From NCBI RefSeq assembly GCF_020144665.1, contig NZ_JAAHBQ010000008.1:39249-103248 (forward strand): a stretch of 64,000 bases of DNA, in the 5' to 3' direction. Below are positions 34,263-42,625 of this stretch, one piece after another. Both the position numbers and the translations under genes were made by a program. Position 1 is the stretch's first letter. The number at the start of each line of letters is the position of its first letter. The stretch is from Oscillatoria salina IIICB1. GTDB taxonomy: Bacteria > Cyanobacteriota > Cyanobacteriia > Cyanobacteriales > SIO1D9. Below the pieces are notes generated by a model, which made no database searches, was not told the origin of the DNA, and saw only the letters and a program-made list of their open reading frames with translations.

Positions 34263-35453
34263 TCAATAAGCATAAAATGGTTTAATTAATTGCATAATCG
34301 CCCCTGCTGCTTGACTATTTTCCTCAGTTTCGGGTAAACTTTCGGCTGTGCTGGATAATTTTGATTCTAGTTCTTCAAGTGTGGCACAACTAGAAAATAA
34401 ATTGTCAAGTAATTCATCTAATTCGTGTCCTTTGAGTAAACTCCAGTCGTGTTCGCTATAATCAAATTCGCGATGCAAGATAGAAAATACTAAAATCTTT
34501 ACTCGCAACGGATTAGTATAGTTCATTATTTGCCGTCGTAATTCAAAGGTATCGTAGCTAATTTGCGCTGTCGAGCGAGTTAAGGTTTCTGGTTGAGTAA
34601 AGTTATTATTTAAGCTAGATTCTGCGGTATTGATTACGAAACTTTCGTCTTCTCCTGCTGATTCTAAGGTGAATTCTGGTAATTTTTCCTCAGCAACAAT
34701 TTCTCTTGTTGTTTTACCAGCAACAATTCCAGTTGATTCGGCGCCAACAACAATTCCAGTTGAGTCTTCATCAGTTTCAGTTAAAGAATTTTCTTGGGTT
34801 TCTTTAACTTCGGTGATTTCTTCACCTTGCTCATATAAAGGTTTTATTTTGTTAATAATTGTTTGGGCTACTTCTGTATAAATTTCTTTACGGTTAAGAC
34901 TTTGAACAATTTGAAAAAGAGCAGTATTTAATTGATTTAAATTTGGATAAGCTGTTTGTAATTCAGTTAGTAAGCTGGGATAGCTTAAACTTTCAATTAC
35001 CTTTAAATCATTTTCCCAACGGCATTTACAAAGAGCAAAAATTAATTTTTTGATTCGAGCTGAATTTTTGTCTGTTTCTAAATTCACAGCCATTTGGTTA
35101 TAGGGAGATTCAGCTTTTTTTTGGGGGAGACTAGCAACTAATTGGGTAGTTTCTGTTTTTTCATTGTATAACAAACTTAATTTGTTAATAATTGTTTTGC
35201 CAACGAAGGAATATACTCCTTGTCTATTTAAACTTTGCACGATTTCATAAACAGCACTGCTTAAATCATCCAAAGTTGGATAAGTTTGCAAAATATTTTT
35301 TACTAAATTTTGCAAGGGATAATTTTCGATTGTTTCTAAATTATTTTCCCATTTGCTCGTGCAGAGAGAATAAATTAATTTTTTGATTCGAGTTGCATTT
35401 TCATCTTGTTCTAAATCAAGAACGATTCGATCGAGGAGAGATAATAGAGCCAT
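34263..35453 (-). CDS. Hypothetical protein with three ~90-residue helical repeats
   Basis: 396 residues. Two clear internal repeats (about residues 5-100 and 120-210) share RIKKLI(Y/F)(S/A)LC … WEN(N/D)L … IVQSLNR … TIINK … LY; a third, diverged copy fills ~300-396 (LRVKILVFSILHREFDY … LEELESKL … IMQLIKPFY). The linker between copies 2 and 3 is acidic and holds a short STGIV(V/A)G tandem. The helical repeats suggest a protein-binding scaffold. Not recognised as a named family. ATG 35453 is two codons after a TTG. Likely co-transcribed with the pentapeptide protein. Confidence 0.75.
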   Translation of the reverse strand: MALLSLLDRIVLDLEQDENATRIKKLIYSLCTSKWENNLETIENYPLQNLVKNILQTYPTLDDLSSAVYEIVQSLNRQGVYSFVGKTIINKLSLLYNEKTETTQLVASLPQKKAESPYNQMAVNLETDKNSARIKKLIFALCKCRWENDLKVIESLSYPSLLTELQTAYPNLNQLNTALFQIVQSLNRKEIYTEVAQTIINKIKPLYEQGEEITEVKETQENSLTETDEDSTGIVVGAESTGIVAGKTTREIVAEEKLPEFTLESAGEDESFVINTAESSLNNNFTQPETLTRSTAQISYDTFELRRQIMNYTNPLRVKILVFSILHREFDYSEHDWSLLKGHELDELLDNLFSSCATLEELESKLSSTAESLPETEENSQAAGAIMQLIKPFYAY

Positions 35454-35657
35454 CTTCAAATTTTGAGTTAATACTCTTGTTTATAATAAATGATTTCAAT
35501 CTTTACTAACCACTGGTAGCTAGTTGATTTTTGCACTATTACTAATCTTGGTGCTATATATCACAAAAAGTTATTTTTGTCAAGAGAATTAGTGTATTCG
35601 GGATTGGGAGACTTGGAAGAGGGGGAGGATAAACTGCTTGCTAACAGCGATTTTTGG

Positions 35658-36611
35658 TCACTGATTAGACAATCGATCGATTTTCTTAGCTAACTCTGGA
35701 AGTTGAGTTTCTTTTTGTCCGAGCGATCGCGAGTAAAAACCGATAAGATCGATAGGAGTAGCGATCGCGTCAAGCCAGCTATTTTTTTTGGCGATCGCAC
35801 CAAAGCTAGCAACAGGTAATTCTTTCAATAACCATCTACCCAAACGATAAATTATTTCTTTGTTAGTCGCTTCGCGCATCAAATCTACCCCATACAATTC
35901 ATGGAGGTAGCGGTTAGATTTCCCATAACGCCGCCATTGACTGCGTAATTCGCGTAAATTTGACCGATGACGATGGCGAATAATTGCTTTCGCGGCAAAT
36001 TCTAACTTCCAGTCTGTAGACTGCAAAATTCGCCAACAAATATCCGCATCACCACCAGTTATCATGTAGGGACGAAATAAACCAACTTCAGTAAAAGCTT
36101 CTCGCCTAATAGCTAAATTAGCAGTTTGCCCGTAAGGACAAAAAGGATGTTCTAAAGTAAATTTTTGCGACAACACGCTTTTTTGTTCGGCGTATTTTTC
36201 TAAAAGAGTTGTCCCTGGTAAACCAACAATTTCCCCAACGACTAAACCGACTTCAGAGTTAGCAAAAGGTTCGACTAACAACTGTAACCAATCGGGTATT
36301 GGGCGACAATCAGCATCAGTAAAAGCCAAAATTTCGCTTATAGCTGCTTTAATACCAGTATTTCTAGCCGCATAGGAACTTTGAATTTCCTTTTCAGTCA
36401 AAGAGCGAATCGTTAGACCTCGATTAGCCGCATCCTCAGCCGCAGCTTGGAGAAGATCGGCAGTGCGATCGCTACTGTTATTATCCACTAGCAGATACTC
36501 AACTTGTTCGGCGGGATAGGTTTGCGCTAACAAACAACTAACTAAGTCTGGCAAATCTTTCTCGCCGTTGTAAATTGGTACTATTACCGAGACTGAAGGT
36601 AATTTTTTCAT
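35658..36611 (-). CDS. Glycosyltransferase family 2
   Basis: 317 residues, GT-A fold. Seen: SVIVPIYNGEKDLPDLVSCL (nucleotide-sugar strand), LLVDNNSSDRT, FTDADCRP (metal-binding DxD-like) and GGDADICWRIL (catalytic region), followed by basic HRHRSNLRELRSQWRRYGKSN. Transfers a sugar from an NDP-sugar to an unknown acceptor, probably in surface polysaccharide or glycolipid synthesis. No membrane helices of note. Upstream DNA is a purine-rich repeat tract shared with ispD's 3' end. Confidence 0.88.
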   Translation of the reverse strand: MKKLPSVSVIVPIYNGEKDLPDLVSCLLAQTYPAEQVEYLLVDNNSSDRTADLLQAAAEDAANRGLTIRSLTEKEIQSSYAARNTGIKAAISEILAFTDADCRPIPDWLQLLVEPFANSEVGLVVGEIVGLPGTTLLEKYAEQKSVLSQKFTLEHPFCPYGQTANLAIRREAFTEVGLFRPYMITGGDADICWRILQSTDWKLEFAAKAIIRHRHRSNLRELRSQWRRYGKSNRYLHELYGVDLMREATNKEIIYRLGRWLLKELPVASFGAIAKKNSWLDAIATPIDLIGFYSRSLGQKETQLPELAKKIDRLSNQ

Positions 36612-36815
36612 AGGAGATTGGGGATTAGGGATTAGGGATTGGAGATTAGGGATTGGGAGACAAGGAGGAGGGGGAAGAGGGGGGAGACAAGGAGGAATTG
36701 GGAGATAAACTGAGAACTATTTACTGATAACTGAATTCCTAGTCCCCAATCACCAGTCACCAGTCACCTCCTCCCCAGTCCCCAGTCACCTCCTCCCCAA
36801 TCACCTCCTCCCCAA
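36612..36815. repeat. Short tandem repeats (GGGATTA/GGGATTG; CACCAGT; CTCCTCC)
   Basis: The gap between the glycosyltransferase gene and ispD is built of short repeats: GGGATTAGGGATTAGGGATT on the left, GGAGGGGGAAGAGGGG in the middle and CCCCAATCACC/CAGTCACC on the right. It is STRR-like, about 200 bases, and ends at the ispD stop codon. Confidence 0.8.
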
Positions 36816-37499
36816 TCACCCACCTCGTTGATGGAGAATAAATTCAGCGATCGCCAAATCTACAGGTGTAGTTACTTTCAAGTTTGTCTCTTCTCCCTCA
36901 ACGACTTTGACAGGGAAACCGCATTTTTCTAATAAAGCCGCGTCATCTGTCACTTTCCAGCCAGAATTTTTTCCTTGTTGATGACATTGCTTTAACAGTG
37001 GGACATCAAAGCCTTGGGGAGTTTGTGCAGCCCATAAATTTTGGCGATCGGGGGTACTTTGAATTACTTTAGCTCGATCTACAACTTTAATCGTATCTTT
37101 CACAGGTACAGCCGCAATTAAACCCTGACAAGTGAATAAAGCTTCCCCACAGCGATCGAATAACTCTGGTGTTACCAAACATCTTGCCCCATCATGGATT
37201 AAAACTCTTTCGGCATCGGTTGGCAAAGCTTGTAAGCCGTTATAAACTGATTCTTGTCGAGTATCCCCTCCCTGAATCAATTTCACCGGCTTAGTCAGAT
37301 TAACTTGAGCAATAATTGTCTGGAAGTCGGGAAAATCGATTTTTTGCCCCATAATACCGATCCAGCTAATTTGACGAGAAGCCTCAGCAGCTTCTAAAGT
37401 CCAAGCCAGTAAAGGTTTACCGAGTAAACTCAATAAAAGTTTATTGCGATCGCTGCCCATGCGTCGTCCCATTCCGGCTGCGGGAATTAATAAATACAT
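36816..37499 (-). CDS. ispD: 2-C-methyl-D-erythritol 4-phosphate cytidylyltransferase
   Basis: 227 residues, normal for IspD. Seen: MYLLIPAAGMGRRMGSDRNK (CTP-binding loop with conserved Arg/Lys), VLIHDGARCLV, DDAALLEKCG and VEGEETNLKVTTPVDLAIAE. It transfers CMP to MEP, the third step of the MEP isoprenoid pathway that also includes the ispG gene at 57144. ATG 37499 starts exactly at the conserved strand; a TTG 24 bases upstream is unlikely. The C-terminus runs into repeat DNA (last residues LHQRGG). Confidence 0.95.
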   Translation of the reverse strand: MYLLIPAAGMGRRMGSDRNKLLLSLLGKPLLAWTLEAAEASRQISWIGIMGQKIDFPDFQTIIAQVNLTKPVKLIQGGDTRQESVYNGLQALPTDAERVLIHDGARCLVTPELFDRCGEALFTCQGLIAAVPVKDTIKVVDRAKVIQSTPDRQNLWAAQTPQGFDVPLLKQCHQQGKNSGWKVTDDAALLEKCGFPVKVVEGEETNLKVTTPVDLAIAEFILHQRGG

Positions 37500-37638
37500 T
37501 GTCGAATTTAAGATATTATTCAATCGTTTTGGATCTGTGTTCCCTTAAAATTGTATGGGCGGGCGCGTACCGAATCTAATCAATTACCATCTTTTTTGTA
37601 CTAAACCCGTTCAAAATACGTCAGTTCTATTAATTGAA

Positions 37639-38601
37639 ATGCGAATACTAGCCCTTGTTCCTGGCGGAATTGGCGATCAAATTCTGTTCTTCCCAACTTT
37701 AGAAGACTTGAAGCGGCAATATCCGAAAGCCGCGATCGATGTTATGGTAGAGCCGCGATCGAAATCGGCTTACCGCGTTTGTCAATACGTCGATGAAGTT
37801 CTCGTCTTCGATTTTAAAGACCGTAATGGTTTAGCAGATTATCTCAATTTGTTGGGTATTATCCGCGATCGCGAGTACGATATTGCTCTTTCTTTGGGCC
37901 GTCGTTGGACGGTAGGATTATTACTCTGGCTCAATGGGATTCCGGTACGAGTTGGCTACAAAACCGATCGCTCTTGGTTCCTCAACCGTGCGGTACCACT
38001 CAAAACTGAGCAATATGCTGCCCATATGTACCACGATCTTTTACAAGGTCTGGGTATCCAAACTACTTGTCCGGAACTTAAAATCAATGTACCTAAATCA
38101 GATATCGATTGGGCAGAAGCAGAACAAAAACGCCTCGAAGTTAAAGATAGTGGCTATATCTTAATTCATGGTGGTTCTAGCTCTATGGCTCAAGCGAAAG
38201 GCATTGATAAAGTTTATCCGGTGCAAAAGTGGCAGCAAATTATTGGAGATCTTCAACAAAAACAGCCTGAGTTACCCGTCGTTTTGCTACAAGGTCCGGA
38301 AGATAGTCAATTTGTGGCAATGATGATGCAGGCTTGCGATAATCTCGTTGTGACAATGCCTCCAGATATCGGGAAGTCAGCAGCGACGATCGCTGGTGCT
38401 AATCTAATGTTATGTACTGATAGTGCGCCTATGCACTTAGCTGTCGCTGTTGGTACTTATACGATCGCTTTATTCGGTCCGACGGAAGCGAAAAAATTGC
38501 TTCCCCCAGATAGTGAAACTGCGATCGCTATCCAGTCTCCTAGTCGCTGGATTGCTGATATCGAACCGGAAACCGTTCTCGAACAAATTTGGCGTGGCTA
38601 A
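37639..38601 (+). CDS. Glycosyltransferase family 9 (heptosyltransferase-like)
   Basis: 320 residues, GT-B fold. Starts MRILALVPGGIGDQILFFPTL, the family N-terminal loop; the C-terminal half has ILIHGGSSS and LCTDSAPMHLAVAVGTYTIALFGPTEA, the nucleotide-sugar site. GT9 enzymes add heptose (or a related sugar) to the lipid A core. The ATG at 37639 is preferred; an earlier start at 37555 adds 28 unrelated residues. Its 3' end overlaps a HAD phosphatase gene by eight bases. Confidence 0.88.
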   Translation: MRILALVPGGIGDQILFFPTLEDLKRQYPKAAIDVMVEPRSKSAYRVCQYVDEVLVFDFKDRNGLADYLNLLGIIRDREYDIALSLGRRWTVGLLLWLNGIPVRVGYKTDRSWFLNRAVPLKTEQYAAHMYHDLLQGLGIQTTCPELKINVPKSDIDWAEAEQKRLEVKDSGYILIHGGSSSMAQAKGIDKVYPVQKWQQIIGDLQQKQPELPVVLLQGPEDSQFVAMMMQACDNLVVTMPPDIGKSAATIAGANLMLCTDSAPMHLAVAVGTYTIALFGPTEAKKLLPPDSETAIAIQSPSRWIADIEPETVLEQIWRG

Positions 38602-39178
38602 AAGAGCAGTTTTTCTCGATCGCGATGGTGTCCTCAATGTTGAAGCGGGTTATATCCGTAATGTTGAGGACTTACATCTCATTCCTGGCGCAGCCGAAGC
38701 TGTCCGCCAATTGAATAATTTGGGTATCTTCTGCTGTCTGATTTCTAATCAGTCTGGACCTGCACGAGGATATTATCCACTTTCTCATGTAGAAGCACTT
38801 CACGAGCGTCTGTGCCAATTGCTGTATGCTGAGGCTAAGGCAAAGTTAGACGCTCTTTATTTCTGTCCCTATCTTAGTCCGGAAGCTGGGGGAACTAATC
38901 CAGAATTTACGCGCTGGAGTACCTGGCGCAAACCTAATACGGGAATGTTAGTGGCTGCTGCTTGGGAAAACGATCTTGACATTTTTAACAGTTTTGTGGT
39001 AGGAGATAAGGCTACCGACATTGACTTGGCGCACAATGCAGGTGCTCAGGGAATCTTAGTGAAAACTGGTTACGGGAAAAATGTCATCGGTGGAACTTAT
39101 CAACACCCTACTCAACCAGATTATCTGGCTCGAGATCTTGCTGAAGCTGTCGAGTGGATTTTTCTCTCAGTAAAGTAG
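38594..39178 (+). CDS. HAD-IIIA phosphatase, GmhB-like
   Basis: 194 residues starting at GTG 38594, eight bases before the end of the GT9 gene. Seen: VFLDRDGVLNVEAGYI (DxDGxxN nucleophile), LISNQSGPARGYY (motif 2), WRKPNTGML (motif 3 lysine) and VVGDKATDIDLAHNAGAQ (motif 4). GmhB removes the 7-phosphate from heptose 1,7-bisphosphate. The zinc-loop cysteines usual for GmhB are absent here (CPYLSPEAGGTNPEF in place of a Cys/His cluster), so it may be a paralogue with another substrate. The overlap with a heptosyltransferase-like gene supports a heptose role. Confidence 0.8.
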   Translation: MAKRAVFLDRDGVLNVEAGYIRNVEDLHLIPGAAEAVRQLNNLGIFCCLISNQSGPARGYYPLSHVEALHERLCQLLYAEAKAKLDALYFCPYLSPEAGGTNPEFTRWSTWRKPNTGMLVAAAWENDLDIFNSFVVGDKATDIDLAHNAGAQGILVKTGYGKNVIGGTYQHPTQPDYLARDLAEAVEWIFLSVK

Positions 39179-39308
39179 GGCGAGCGATTTTCCTGAAAAT
39201 GCGAGCTTAGAAAGGACTTTTTGTTCATTTAAATGATTGCCTCAGTTCGCTTGCCTTTGAGCATCGGCAAGGCTTGTTCCGAGCTAAGACATAGCAATTA
39301 GAGTAATT

Positions 39309-40031
39309 TTACCCTTGACAAATAATTACAACTGTGATATTGTCAGAACCCCCATTAACTTTAGCAGCTTCAACCAAAGCTTCAGCGATTTGGAAACAAT
39401 CATCACCAGAGTAAAGTTTATCGGCAATAATTTCATCAGGGACTTCTTCAGTCAGACCATCACTACACAAAAGTAAGCGATCGCCAGTTTGCACATCAAG
39501 CTCTTGAATTTCAATTTTGTGTAACTCTTTGCGTCCCAAACACTGAGAAAGGACGTGACGCCAGGGATGACTTCGCGCCTCATCTGCGGTCATATCACCA
39601 GCTTTGAGCGCCCGTGCCACCCAAGTATGGTCTTCAGTAATTTGTTCTAATTTCGTGTCTCGGAGACGATAGAGGCGAGAATCACCCACATGAGCGCACC
39701 AAGTTTTGCCTTGACGGAACAAAACCACCACTGCGGTCGTCCCCATATCAGCACGCTCAGGATGAGTTTGTTGGTCATCGATAATCAAATCATTAGCCCA
39801 GGCGATCGCGCCTTTTAAGAGAACATCCGAGCCAGCATCCGAATCCCAATGCTTCTCCAAATAAGCTCGAATAGCATCAGTAGCAATTTGACTAGCTTCT
39901 TGTCCTCCGGCGTGTCCCCCCATACCATCGGCGACCACGAAAAAGCGTTCATCAGGGTCAGTATAGTAATAATCCTGATTAACAGTGCGAATAAGTCCAG
40001 GATCGCTGAGACCCTCGAAGCGACGTTTCAT
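39309..40031 (-). CDS. PP2C-type protein phosphatase
   Basis: 240 residues. Motifs in order: GLIRTVNQD, FFVVADGMGGHAGGQ, MGTTAVVVLF, CAHVGDSRLYRL, LLLCSDGLTEEV and GGSDNITVVI, so the metal-binding aspartates are intact. Removes phosphate from Ser/Thr residues and would oppose Hanks-type kinases. An earlier in-frame start at 40133 would overlap the ABC1 kinase gene and adds 34 non-conserved residues, so ATG 40031 is used. Forty bases downstream of the ABC1 gene; co-transcription likely. Confidence 0.93.
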   Translation of the reverse strand: MKRRFEGLSDPGLIRTVNQDYYYTDPDERFFVVADGMGGHAGGQEASQIATDAIRAYLEKHWDSDAGSDVLLKGAIAWANDLIIDDQQTHPERADMGTTAVVVLFRQGKTWCAHVGDSRLYRLRDTKLEQITEDHTWVARALKAGDMTADEARSHPWRHVLSQCLGRKELHKIEIQELDVQTGDRLLLCSDGLTEEVPDEIIADKLYSGDDCFQIAEALVEAAKVNGGSDNITVVIICQG

Positions 40032-40071
40032 AAACGGTTCTTTGGTAGCGTCACAAAATTTACGAACAAAA

Positions 40072-41829
40072 TTAGAACATCCGATCGATCCGATCGACCC
40101 GTTTGAGTAAACGATATAAAGCAAAAGCAGCAAAAGCCGCCGCGATCGCTACTAATCCAGCGAGGACAAATCGATCGTTAACAAACAAAATCGTTGCCGA
40201 CAAAGTAAAAGCGCTAATTAGTAAAGTATAGTTGGTTCCTAACTGAATAGCACTCAAGCGCCGCATCACTCGTTCAGATTCAATAGAGCGCACCCGCACG
40301 CGCAAGTCACCGCGCTCTAATTTTTCAATTGTATCCTCAATCCGCCTCGGCAAACCCAAAGCGGTACTGCCAACTTGAGCAGCTTGTCTGCCCAATTCAT
40401 CGAAAATACTATTACCATTGCTAGCTCTACCGTTAGTCATAACTTCCATTGCAAAAGGTTGTGCAACCTCCATAAAATTAAATTTTGGATCTAAACCTTT
40501 TCCCACTCCTTCCAAGGTCGAAAAAGCTCGCATAACAAAAGTAAACGTTGCCGGAAAACGAAAAGGTTGATCGTAAGCAATTTCGTAGAGGTCATCACTA
40601 ATCGCGTCAACTGATTGTTCCTCAAACGGTTTATCCATGAAGTGATCCAGCATATACTGAATCGAACGTCTTGCCGGACCCATATCATCCATTGGTGCTA
40701 ATGCGCCCAGATCCACCAAAGACGAAACCACGCGCTCGGCATTTTTTTCGGCGATCCCAAATAATGTTTCCATTAATTTCTCGCGCACGTTAGTCTTAAT
40801 CTGACCCATCATGCCAAAATCGTAGAAAATTAAAGCACCATCAGGACTAACCGCCAGATTTCCTGGATGAGGATCGGCATGGAAAAAGCCATCACGAAGC
40901 AACTGTTGTAAATAAGCTTCTGCACCCTGTCTTGCCAACAGCTTACGGTCTAAACCCGCCGCTTCTAAAGCCTCATAATGACTAATTTTAATTCCCGGTA
41001 AATATTCTAAAGTCAAAACTCGCGGAGAAGTATAGCGCCAATAAACGCGGGGAACATGAACCCAGTCACAGTCGCGAAAATTACGCCGAAAAGTGTCAGC
41101 ATTGCGACCTTCATTGAGATAATCAGTTTCTTCCCAAAGAATGCGACAACACTCTTCATAAATTCCCAACCAGTCTCTTCCCTTACCCCAGCGAGGATGG
41201 TTTTGAAAGTAAATAGTAATTCTTTTTAAAATTGCTAAATCGATTGTAAATAGCTTTTTTAGCCCCGGTCGCTGTACCTTGACTACTACTTCTTCCCCAC
41301 TGTGTAACTGAGCTTTATGAACTTGTCCCAGAGATGCGGCTGCAAGAGGTGTTGGATCGAAAGAACTAAATAGCTGAGTAACTGGTTTACCTAAATCTGA
41401 CTCGATAATGATAGCAGCTTGTTCGTAGCTAAAAGCAGGAACGCGATCTTGTAATTTCGCTAGTTCTTCTACATATTCAGCAGGAAAGAGATCCGCACGA
41501 GTGGAAAATAACTGACCCACTTTAATAAAAGTCGGACCTAATTCAAGCAAACTTTCTTTAATCCAGATTGCTTGGGATTTGCGACGAGCAATGCGTTTTT
41601 CTTCGGTATATCCCCTGGGATAGCTCCATTTTTTGCTATCCCACCACAGCCCAGACAAGAAGGTTAAAACAAAAAGCCAAATATCAATACGCCTTCGGGT
41701 ACGAGAATAATTTTCTCGGTTCCAACGATAAGTTGATTTTGTGCGCTCTAGTCGGGTATCCCGCTTCGTTGACACAGGAGTTGGCTTGTATTGAATAGAT
41801 TTATCGGTCTTTTGAGAGAGAGCAGACAC
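40072..41829 (-). CDS. ABC1/UbiB family atypical kinase
   Basis: 585 residues. Seen: TFIKVGQLFSTRADLFP (the KxGQ motif), PLAAASLGQVHKAQL (alanine-rich loop), VVVKVQRPG (ATP lysine), FHADPHPGNLAV (catalytic) and IFYDFGMMG (metal-binding DFG). Two C-terminal hydrophobic helices (LLISAFTLSATILFV, AGLVAIAAAFAAFAL) anchor it in membrane. In cyanobacteria and plastids these proteins act in prenylquinone metabolism and stress; which substrate here is not known. GTG start. Upstream of the PP2C gene. Confidence 0.92.
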   Translation of the reverse strand: MSALSQKTDKSIQYKPTPVSTKRDTRLERTKSTYRWNRENYSRTRRRIDIWLFVLTFLSGLWWDSKKWSYPRGYTEEKRIARRKSQAIWIKESLLELGPTFIKVGQLFSTRADLFPAEYVEELAKLQDRVPAFSYEQAAIIIESDLGKPVTQLFSSFDPTPLAAASLGQVHKAQLHSGEEVVVKVQRPGLKKLFTIDLAILKRITIYFQNHPRWGKGRDWLGIYEECCRILWEETDYLNEGRNADTFRRNFRDCDWVHVPRVYWRYTSPRVLTLEYLPGIKISHYEALEAAGLDRKLLARQGAEAYLQQLLRDGFFHADPHPGNLAVSPDGALIFYDFGMMGQIKTNVREKLMETLFGIAEKNAERVVSSLVDLGALAPMDDMGPARRSIQYMLDHFMDKPFEEQSVDAISDDLYEIAYDQPFRFPATFTFVMRAFSTLEGVGKGLDPKFNFMEVAQPFAMEVMTNGRASNGNSIFDELGRQAAQVGSTALGLPRRIEDTIEKLERGDLRVRVRSIESERVMRRLSAIQLGTNYTLLISAFTLSATILFVNDRFVLAGLVAIAAAFAAFALYRLLKRVDRIDRMF

Positions 41830-41948
41830 TCGGTTTCCTAAATTAGTTTTGCCAAAAATTTACTTTAGTTAAAACTTAGGCTGGACAAGCACTGGCGCTA
41901 AAAAGCCAGTAACTCCGTCTTCCTGCCTAATTGCCAACTGGGAGCTAA

Positions 41949-42293
41949 TTAAGTCAAGCTGCTACGATATTGCTTTAACTCTGATTTCAGGCGAGCAATT
42001 TCTGCTCGTAGCTCGTCGATGGTTTCTTGTAAGTCTGAGGAAGATTCTGTTCTTAGTCCTGATGTAGGTGAGGGAGAAGTCCCAGTTGTAGGATCGGAGC
42101 GATCGTATAAAGATATTTCGCGTTCTGCTCTGGCGATAACTTCTTCTGTAAATTGGCGTAAATTTTCTCGCTGTTCGGCATCAAATTTACCTAATTCTGA
42201 AAGAGCGTTGGTGAATGAGTCTTCAACCTTTTCGCCGATAATTTCTGCTACAGCTCTGCCGATAAAAAAGGCGTGAATTACAGGATTACTCAT
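41949..42293 (-). CDS. Conserved cyanobacterial small protein with C-terminal coiled coil
   Basis: 114 residues: an N-terminal amphipathic region ([21 protein letters not shown]), a middle helix with [16 protein letters not shown], a Ser/Thr/Pro linker and a C-terminal heptad-like coiled coil ([22 protein letters not shown]). The pattern matches a conserved family of cyanobacteria and plastids (DUF6825-like as I recall it; not certain). Role unknown. Lies between the ABC1 gene and a tiny membrane protein gene on the same strand. Confidence 0.7.
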   Translation of the reverse strand: MSNPVIHAFFIGRAVAEIIGEKVEDSFTNALSELGKFDAEQRENLRQFTEEVIARAEREISLYDRSDPTTGTSPSPTSGLRTESSSDLQETIDELRAEIARLKSELKQYRSSLT

Positions 42294-42401
42294 TGATATA
42301 TTTTTTTTTATGGTTTCGTAACAAATTATATCTTGCTTTTTAGGTGGACGACCCAGTACCGAGATTTACCTAGGGTAGATACCCCCGATTTACTTCTAGC
42401 T

Positions 42402-42617
42402 TTAACGAGCCGAAGGGGAAGCTACAATGGGCCAATTGTTCCGGGTCGGAAAGCTTTGCCATTTGTGTAAAATGGTCGCACCGGGTTCTTGAGGATGGTT
42501 AAGGCGGAGAGCCAGCCCAAAACCGGAACCTGCCGAAGCAGCGATCGCGCTGGTCATGAATAGTGCCATAATCGGCAATCTCATTTTATGGGTTGTTTTT
42601 TGTTGATCTTTGCTCAT
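42402..42617 (-). CDS. Small membrane-anchored protein, 71 residues
   Basis: Starts MSKDQQKTTHKMRL, then one hydrophobic helix (PIMALFMTSAIAASAGSGFGLAL), then a short polar tail with HPQEPGATILHKWQSFPTRNNW. Resembles an uncleaved signal anchor. Not recognised. Located eight bases after the stop of the DHH-CBS-CCA gene, so probably its co-transcribed downstream gene. Confidence 0.65.
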   Translation of the reverse strand: MSKDQQKTTHKMRLPIMALFMTSAIAASAGSGFGLALRLNHPQEPGATILHKWQSFPTRNNWPIVASPSAR

Positions 42618-42625
42618 TAGTTAGT

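Noticed and set aside
40032..40133. Extended PP2C start overlapping the ABC1 gene
   Set aside because: Extension not conserved; the family motif begins right after ATG 40031.
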